From Candidatus Thiosymbion ectosymbiont of Robbea hypermnestra (GTDB lineage Bacteria > Pseudomonadota > Gammaproteobacteria > Chromatiales > Chromatiaceae), in the NCBI GenBank assembly GCA_020443945.1, contig JAIZWN010000082.1, positions 1-10,037 on the forward strand: a DNA stretch of 10,037 nucleotides. Direction: 5' to 3'. The stretch's first letter is position 1, and every line of letters starts with the position of its first letter. Below, piece after piece: positions 6,622 to 10,037 of this stretch. The notes beneath the pieces were generated by a model. It saw only the letters and a list, made by a program, of their open reading frames with translations. It did no database searches and was not told the DNA's origin. The translations under genes were made by a program, and so were the position numbers.

Positions 6622-6864
6622 AACCGCAAAGGCGCAAAGAACGCAAAGGTTATGAATGTTAAACCGCAGAGACGCAGAGTACGCAGAGAGTGAGTGCGTA
6701 TGGTTCAAACCTCCCCGTCATTCCGGCAGGGATTGCCGGAATCCAGGTGCCAGGGATGGCAAAAGCCGGAGGAAATATGAACCGCAAAGGCGCAAAGAAC
6801 GCAAAGGTTATGAATGTTGAACCGCAGTCCGCGTAGGATGTGGTGAGTGAAACGAACCGCATCA
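6622..6864 (+). repeat. Long direct repeat R2, right copy (composite)
   Basis: This is the second copy of 4641-4895, in the same orientation, about 1980 bases downstream. The same modules occur in the same order, including the ATTCCGGCA/TGCCGGAAT hairpin (6720-6742). Differences: the CGCGGAG units here read CGCAGAG, a short stretch in the middle differs (ATCCAGGTGCCAG instead of ATCTGCCGACGCCAG), and the second GCGGAGAC unit is shortened to ACCGCAGTCC. The two copies bound the Tae4/immunity/DUF2442 segment. Confidence 0.9.
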
Positions 6865-6915
6865 ATGTGAATCACACGCAGTCGATGCGGTTCGCTGCGC
6901 TCACCACATCCTACG
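6832..6915. repeat. Long inverted repeat with 32-bp arms
   Basis: The arm 6832-6863 (starting CGTAGGATGTGGTGAG and ending GAACCGCATC) is complementary to 6884-6915 at 29 of 32 positions, around a 20-base spacer. The left arm is also the last module of R2; the left R2 copy (4641-4895) has no such partner arm. The complete palindrome could form a strong hairpin or cruciform in either orientation. Confidence 0.85.
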
Positions 6916-6964
6916 GGGGTCACTGAGTAACGTCGAACATCACACAAAGACACCAAGCCACAAA
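6905..6964 (-). repeat. Inverted copy of R1 (copy C)
   Basis: Bases 6923-6964 are the reverse complement of 1-42 with one mismatch. This copy stops at CTGAG, so it lacks the hairpin half of R1 (43-77). It is joined directly to the CCTACGGGGG end of the inverted repeat before it. Confidence 0.85.
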
Positions 6965-7098
6965 GAGATACAGGATGAAAGGTCCCCGAAAGGGGAACGA
7001 CCGTGGCCTCTTAGCCTGCGATGAACATCTCGCGGATGATCGGCGACGGCAGGGCAAACTTCTTTGTGTCCTTGTGGCTTTGTGTGAGAAAAAACCTT
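6965..7098. other. Intergenic filler with repeat pieces
   Basis: No gene is accepted on the + strand here. There is a TCCCC-GAAA-GGGGA hairpin at about 6983-6996. At 7061-7088 the sequence TTTGTGTCCTTGTGGCTTTG is a diverged, forward-oriented relative of R1. Between them is the short minus-strand segment listed separately. Confidence 0.5.
7011..7059 (-). pseudogene. Possible C-terminal gene remnant (minus strand)
   Basis: Read on the minus strand, this translates to KFALPSPIIREMFIAG followed by a stop codon (complement of TTA at 7011-7013). It has the look of a protein C-terminus: it is non-repetitive, GC-rich and flanked by repeat pieces on both sides, and downstream on that strand there is a TCCCC/GGGGA hairpin. 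I do not recognise the parent family. At 16 codons it may be chance. Confidence 0.2.
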
Positions 7099-7144
7099 GC
7101 ATCCTACGGGGGGCTCTGAGTAACACACAAAGACACCAGGCCAC
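7099..7144 (-). repeat. Shortened inverted R1-type repeat
   Basis: GCATCCTACGGGGGGCTCTGAGTAAC followed by ACACAAAGACACCAGGCCAC repeats the junction at 6907-6960 (CATCCTACGGGGGTCACTGAGTAAC...ACACAAAGACACCAAGCCAC), but lacks the GTCGAACATC part. It ends immediately before the start codon of the next gene. Confidence 0.75.
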
Positions 7145-7145
7145 T

Positions 7146-7355
7146 ATGAAAGATCCAATTGTAGATGAAATACGTGCTATCCGTGACGGGCATTCAAAAC
7201 AATTTGGCTACGATTTGGATGCTATTTGTGAAGATTACACATTGCATCAAACTCGGGTGGGTGACAGGTTGGTCCGTCTAAGGCCAAAAGCACTTGAGCA
7301 CCACCATTCGACCACTAGGGTCGCTGGTACCCCTTCCGCATCGGCTGGGGCATGA
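7146..7355 (+). CDS. Small hypothetical protein (69 residues)
   Basis: The N-terminal 50 residues (MKDPIVDEIRAIRDGHSKQF, then GYDLDAICEDY) resemble a small conserved family of the pattern 'MKDPIVeEVR..R..ha..f.yDldaI..D', common in bacteria and sometimes found near toxin-antitoxin loci. Its function is not known to me. In that family the protein usually ends soon after a 'vrL.p' segment, here VRLRPK (about 43-48). The last 20 residues (EHHHSTTRVAGTPSASAGA) look unlike the family and could be a read-through extension. The ATG directly follows a repeat and there is no recognisable ribosome-binding site, so expression is doubtful. A longer frame opening at 6975 runs through repeats and is not used. 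Composition is AT-rich at first and GC-rich in the tail. Confidence 0.55.
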   Translation: MKDPIVDEIRAIRDGHSKQFGYDLDAICEDYTLHQTRVGDRLVRLRPKALEHHHSTTRVAGTPSASAGA

Positions 7356-7487
7356 ATAAATAGAGTTCCATTGTGTGTGTTTTGCGGGGGGTGTTAAGGT
7401 TCCCCCAGGTCATAGCAATCGCCTGACGGAAGACGGTTTTCAAGGGGATCACCCCGGCCGTTTTCCATTATCCAAGGGAGGACGACC
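7356..7487. other. Short intergenic region before alpha-amylase
   Basis: No gene is seen. A weak hairpin (GGGGG at 7387-7391 against CCCCC at 7402-7406) and a GGGG-ATCA-CCCC hairpin (about 7444-7455) are present. The ribosome-binding site AAGGGAGGA (7474-7482) for the next gene lies at the end. No promoter could be assigned with confidence. Confidence 0.4.
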
Positions 7488-8915
7488 ATGGCGAACCAGG
7501 GCACCATGATGCAGTATTTCCACTGGGATCTCCCCGCCAACGGGACCCTGTGGAACCGGGTAGCGAATGAGGCCGACAATCTGGCGGCGGCCGGCATTAC
7601 GGCACTTTGGTTGCCGCCGCCGACAAAGGCCGTGAGCGCCTCGGATGTGGGCTACGGCGCCTATGATCTGTGGGACCTGGGGGAGTTCGATCAGAAGGGT
7701 TTGGTGCGCACCAAGTACGGCACGCGCGCCGAGCTGGAGGCGGCGGTCCGGGGGGCCCATGCCGCGGGGCTCAAGGTCTATTTGGATGTCGTCTTCAACC
7801 ATAAGGGGGGCGCGGATGCCACCGAGCGGGTACGCGCGACCCCGGTCAATCCCGATAACCGTAACCAGACGGTGGGGGAGGAGCGGGAGATCGAGACCTG
7901 GACGGTGTTCGATTTTCCCGGCCGTGGTGACCGGTACTCCAGCCTGAAGTGGCGCTGGCGGCATTTCGATGCCGTGGATTATGACCAGATCACGCGCTCC
8001 GCCGGCACTATCTACCGGCTGCGCGAGAAGCGGTTCGAGACCTCCGTATCCAGCGAGTTCGGCAACTTCGATTTTCTGTTGTATGCCGACATCGATATGG
8101 ATTCCGAGGAGGCCAAGGCGGATCTGCATGCCTGGGGCGAGTGGATCGTGCGGACTCTGGATGTGGATGGCTTTCGCTTCGACGCGGTCAAGCATGTCCG
8201 GTCCTTTTTCTTCAGAGAGTGGCTCAGAACCCTGGGCGAGCGTTTCCCCGCCAAGACGTTTTTCTCCGTGGGCGAGCATTTCACCGGGGATCCGGCGACC
8301 CTCGACCGTTTCCTGCAGGAAACCGAGCGGCGCATGTCCCTGTTCGATTTTCCGCTGTTCTTCAAGCTGCGCGCGGTTTCCCACGGCAACGGCAATTTCG
8401 ATATGGGCAACCTGGTGAGCAACACTTTGGTGGCGCAGAGCCCCGATCAGGCGGTTACCTTCGTCAGTAACCACGATGTTTTCCGGCATCCCCACGAGGA
8501 CGTGGCCGACTGGTTCAAGCCGCTGGCCTATGCCTTCATCCTGTTGCGGGACCAGGGCTACCCCTGTGTGTTCTACGGCGACTACTACGGCGCTTCGGGG
8601 CGGCCCGCGCACCGGGCGGATCTGGATGTCCTCCTGGCGGCCCGTCGCGACCATGCCCATGGCCCGCAACGGAACTATTTCGATCACCAGAACGTAGTCG
8701 GCTGGACCCGTTTAGGTGACGCGGATCACCCCAAGGCCATGGCCGTGGTCATGAGCGACGGCCCGGGCGGGGAGAAGACCATGTTCGTCGATCGGCCACA
8801 TGCCGAGTTTCGGGATGTCACCGGCCATATCGCGGGCACCCTGACCAGCGACGGCAACGGCAACGGGGCCTTTCGCTGCGACGGTGGCTCCGTTTCCGTA
8901 TGGGTGGAGGCGTGA
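7488..8915 (+). CDS. Cytoplasmic alpha-amylase (GH13_5 type)
   Basis: A 475-residue alpha-amylase, close in length to bacterial cytoplasmic/liquefying enzymes of the AmyA/AmyS type. They hydrolyse internal alpha-1,4 bonds of glycogen or maltodextrin. The start GTMMQYFHWDLPANGTLW and LWLPPPTKA are typical. Catalytic regions: DVVFNH (100-105), GFRFDAVKH (228-236, nucleophile Asp232), VGEH (261-264, acid/base Glu263) and FVSNHD (325-330, Asp330). The B-domain insert with VNPDNRNQ and DFPGRGDRYSSLKWRWRHFD (143-161 region) is also typical. The C-terminal beta domain (about 400-475) carries VVMSDGPGGEK and ends VSVWVEA. There is no signal peptide, so it is likely intracellular. After the acid/base the sequence is GEHF rather than the common GEYW, a mild change. 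The start is fixed by AAGGGAGGA just upstream. The GH13 gene at 2142 and this one probably share glycogen as substrate. The aldo/keto reductase follows 45 bases later. Confidence 0.93.
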   Translation: MANQGTMMQYFHWDLPANGTLWNRVANEADNLAAAGITALWLPPPTKAVSASDVGYGAYDLWDLGEFDQKGLVRTKYGTRAELEAAVRGAHAAGLKVYLDVVFNHKGGADATERVRATPVNPDNRNQTVGEEREIETWTVFDFPGRGDRYSSLKWRWRHFDAVDYDQITRSAGTIYRLREKRFETSVSSEFGNFDFLLYADIDMDSEEAKADLHAWGEWIVRTLDVDGFRFDAVKHVRSFFFREWLRTLGERFPAKTFFSVGEHFTGDPATLDRFLQETERRMSLFDFPLFFKLRAVSHGNGNFDMGNLVSNTLVAQSPDQAVTFVSNHDVFRHPHEDVADWFKPLAYAFILLRDQGYPCVFYGDYYGASGRPAHRADLDVLLAARRDHAHGPQRNYFDHQNVVGWTRLGDADHPKAMAVVMSDGPGGEKTMFVDRPHAEFRDVTGHIAGTLTSDGNGNGAFRCDGGSVSVWVEA

Positions 8916-8960
8916 GCCGCGGTGGCCACCGTCTGTTCTCAGTAAGAGGGTATCAGCGTT

Positions 8961-9908
8961 ATGAAACAGATCGATCTTGGATCACAGGGCCTGCGTGTGC
9001 CTGCAATCGGTTTGGGCTGCATGGGCATGTCGGATTTTTACGGTTCTTCTTCGGAAGCCCGGAATCTCGGCGTTCTCGATCGGGCGGCGGACATTGGGTG
9101 CACGTTCTGGGATACCTCGGACATGTATGGACCCTTTACGAATGAAATCCTGTTGTCAAAGGCGCTCAAGGGGCGCCGCGAGCAGATCACTTTGGCAACC
9201 AAATTCGGCGTTGCGCGCGGCGAGGACGGCAGTTGGCAAGGTCTTAAGGGAAATGCGGATTACGTAAAGGCTTCTTGCGATGCCTCGCTGAAGCGACTCG
9301 GGACGGATTACATCGATCTTTACTATCAGCATCGTTTGGACCCCGAAACGCCGATCGAGGAAACAATCGGTGCGCTGGCCGAGCTCGTGAGGGCGGGGAA
9401 AGTACGCTATATCGGCTTGTCCGAGGCGGAGCCGGAAACCATCACCCGGGCCCACGCGGTGCATCCCGTCAGTGCGCTGCAAACCGAGTATTCCCTGTGG
9501 TCGCGGGATGTCGAGGCCGAGATTTTGCCGACGATTCGCCGCCTGGATATTGGATTCGTGGCTTACAGTCCGCTCGGGCGAGGATTTTTGTCCGGGGCAA
9601 TCCGGTCACGAAGCGATTTGGAGCCCGGAGACTGGCGTTTGGAGAATCCGCGATTCACCGAGGAAGCCATCGCCGAGAATAGCCGGTTGGCCGACGTGGT
9701 CATTGAAGTCGCCAAGGAGATTGAGGCCACACCGGCGCAAGTCGCATTGGCATGGATTCTGTCCCGCGACGTCGCCGCGATACCAGGGACGCGGAAAATC
9801 GAGCGCTTGGAGGAAAACTGGGCGTCACAGGATATTACTTTGCGAGCGGGGCACCTGGACCGTCTCGAGTCGATGGTCGATCAGGGTGTCGTCGGCGATC
9901 GGTACTAG
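8961..9908 (+). CDS. Aldo/keto reductase
   Basis: A 315-residue NAD(P)H-dependent aldo/keto reductase with a (beta/alpha)8 barrel. It reduces aldehydes or ketones to alcohols in the cytoplasm; the physiological substrate cannot be told. The family signatures are clear: LGSQGLRVPAIGLGCMGMS near the start, FWDTSDMYGP with Asp51 and Tyr56, ATKFG with Lys81, and YYQHRLDP with His124, which completes the catalytic tetrad. Further motifs are GKVRYIGLSE (146-155), QTEYSLW (174-180), AYSPLGRGFLSG (201-212), and the cofactor-site loop AAIPGTRKIERLEEN. The length is normal and the frame intact. AAGAGGG at 8944-8950 serves the ATG at 8961. The 45-base gap from the alpha-amylase suggests co-transcription, though codon use is a little less GC-rich than in that gene. 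Confidence 0.93.
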   Translation: MKQIDLGSQGLRVPAIGLGCMGMSDFYGSSSEARNLGVLDRAADIGCTFWDTSDMYGPFTNEILLSKALKGRREQITLATKFGVARGEDGSWQGLKGNADYVKASCDASLKRLGTDYIDLYYQHRLDPETPIEETIGALAELVRAGKVRYIGLSEAEPETITRAHAVHPVSALQTEYSLWSRDVEAEILPTIRRLDIGFVAYSPLGRGFLSGAIRSRSDLEPGDWRLENPRFTEEAIAENSRLADVVIEVAKEIEATPAQVALAWILSRDVAAIPGTRKIERLEENWASQDITLRAGHLDRLESMVDQGVVGDRY

Positions 9909-9923
9909 GGAGCGTCTGGAATT

Positions 9924-9947
9924 GCTCCCACGCTGGAGCGTGGGAGC
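9924..9947. repeat. Perfect hairpin GCTCCCACGC/GCGTGGGAGC
   Basis: A 10-bp perfect stem, 9924-9933 against 9938-9947, with the loop TGGA, begins 15 bases after the reductase stop. It is the 'CCCACGCTGGAGCGTGGG' type of interspersed palindrome. No T-tract follows, but the strong stem may still stop transcription or stabilise the mRNA 3' end. Confidence 0.8.
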
Positions 9948-9964
9948 CAGAGACCGAACTCTCT

Positions 9965-10037
9965 CGTTCCCATGCTCCGGTGGGCAGGAACGCAATCGGG
10001 CCGCTCCAGCGGCCAGGATTTCAGGACGCTGGAGCGT
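9965..10037. repeat. Cluster of further palindromes at the window end
   Basis: Three more structures follow: CGTTCC (9965-9970) against GGAACG (9987-9992); GGCCGCT (9999-10005) against AGCGGCC (10008-10014); and ACGCTGGAGCGT (10026-10037), which repeats the core of the hairpin at 9931-9940. The last may be the first half of another copy cut by the window edge. Confidence 0.65.

Noticed and set aside
6975..7145. N-terminal extension of the 69-residue protein to 126 residues
   Set aside because: The extension is translated from repeats and filler; family similarity starts at the ATG at 7146.
1..10037. tRNA, rRNA or riboswitch
   Set aside because: I looked for cloverleaf-like arms and conserved leader motifs in the gaps and saw none; the gaps are accounted for by repeats.

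Overview
This is a GC-rich bacterial chromosome segment. It is most likely from a Gram-negative gammaproteobacterium. It carries an amidase effector of the type VI secretion system (T6SS), its core genes have strong GGAGG-type ribosome-binding sites, and it is loaded with short palindromic and 'CGCAAAGG/CGCAGAG' intergenic repeats of a kind known from such genomes. The taxonomic call is an inference. All genes that I accept lie on the + strand.

Layout. At 1-77 is a repeat, followed by a double-domain DJ-1/PfpI-family protein (134-1705). A repeat-filled gap (1706-2141) ends in a second copy of the 1-77 repeat. Next is a large multidomain GH13 enzyme resembling glycogen branching enzyme (2142-4613). 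From 4641 to 6864 lies an accessory segment bounded by two near-identical direct repeats of about 250 bp. It holds a Tae4-type T6SS peptidoglycan amidase (4936-5460), an overlapping membrane-anchored putative immunity protein (5460-6065), a string of hairpin repeats, a probable DUF4160 C-terminal remnant, and a DUF2442 protein (6359-6595). More repeat mosaic follows, then a 69-residue hypothetical protein (7146-7355). The GC-rich core then resumes with a cytoplasmic alpha-amylase of the GH13_5 type (7488-8915) and an aldo/keto reductase (8961-9908), and the window ends in a cluster of palindromes.

How the genes fit together. The two GH13 enzymes lack signal peptides and probably act on intracellular alpha-glucan. 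The DJ-1-like protein and the aldo/keto reductase could serve carbonyl or stress detoxification alongside, but that link is inferred. The effector/immunity segment is visibly AT-richer and unrelated in function, and it looks like an insertion that splits a carbohydrate-metabolism neighbourhood. The main point of interest is the architecture: genes are packaged between long repeats whose edges fall at, or inside, gene ends. Homologous recombination between the direct repeats could delete, duplicate or exchange the packages.
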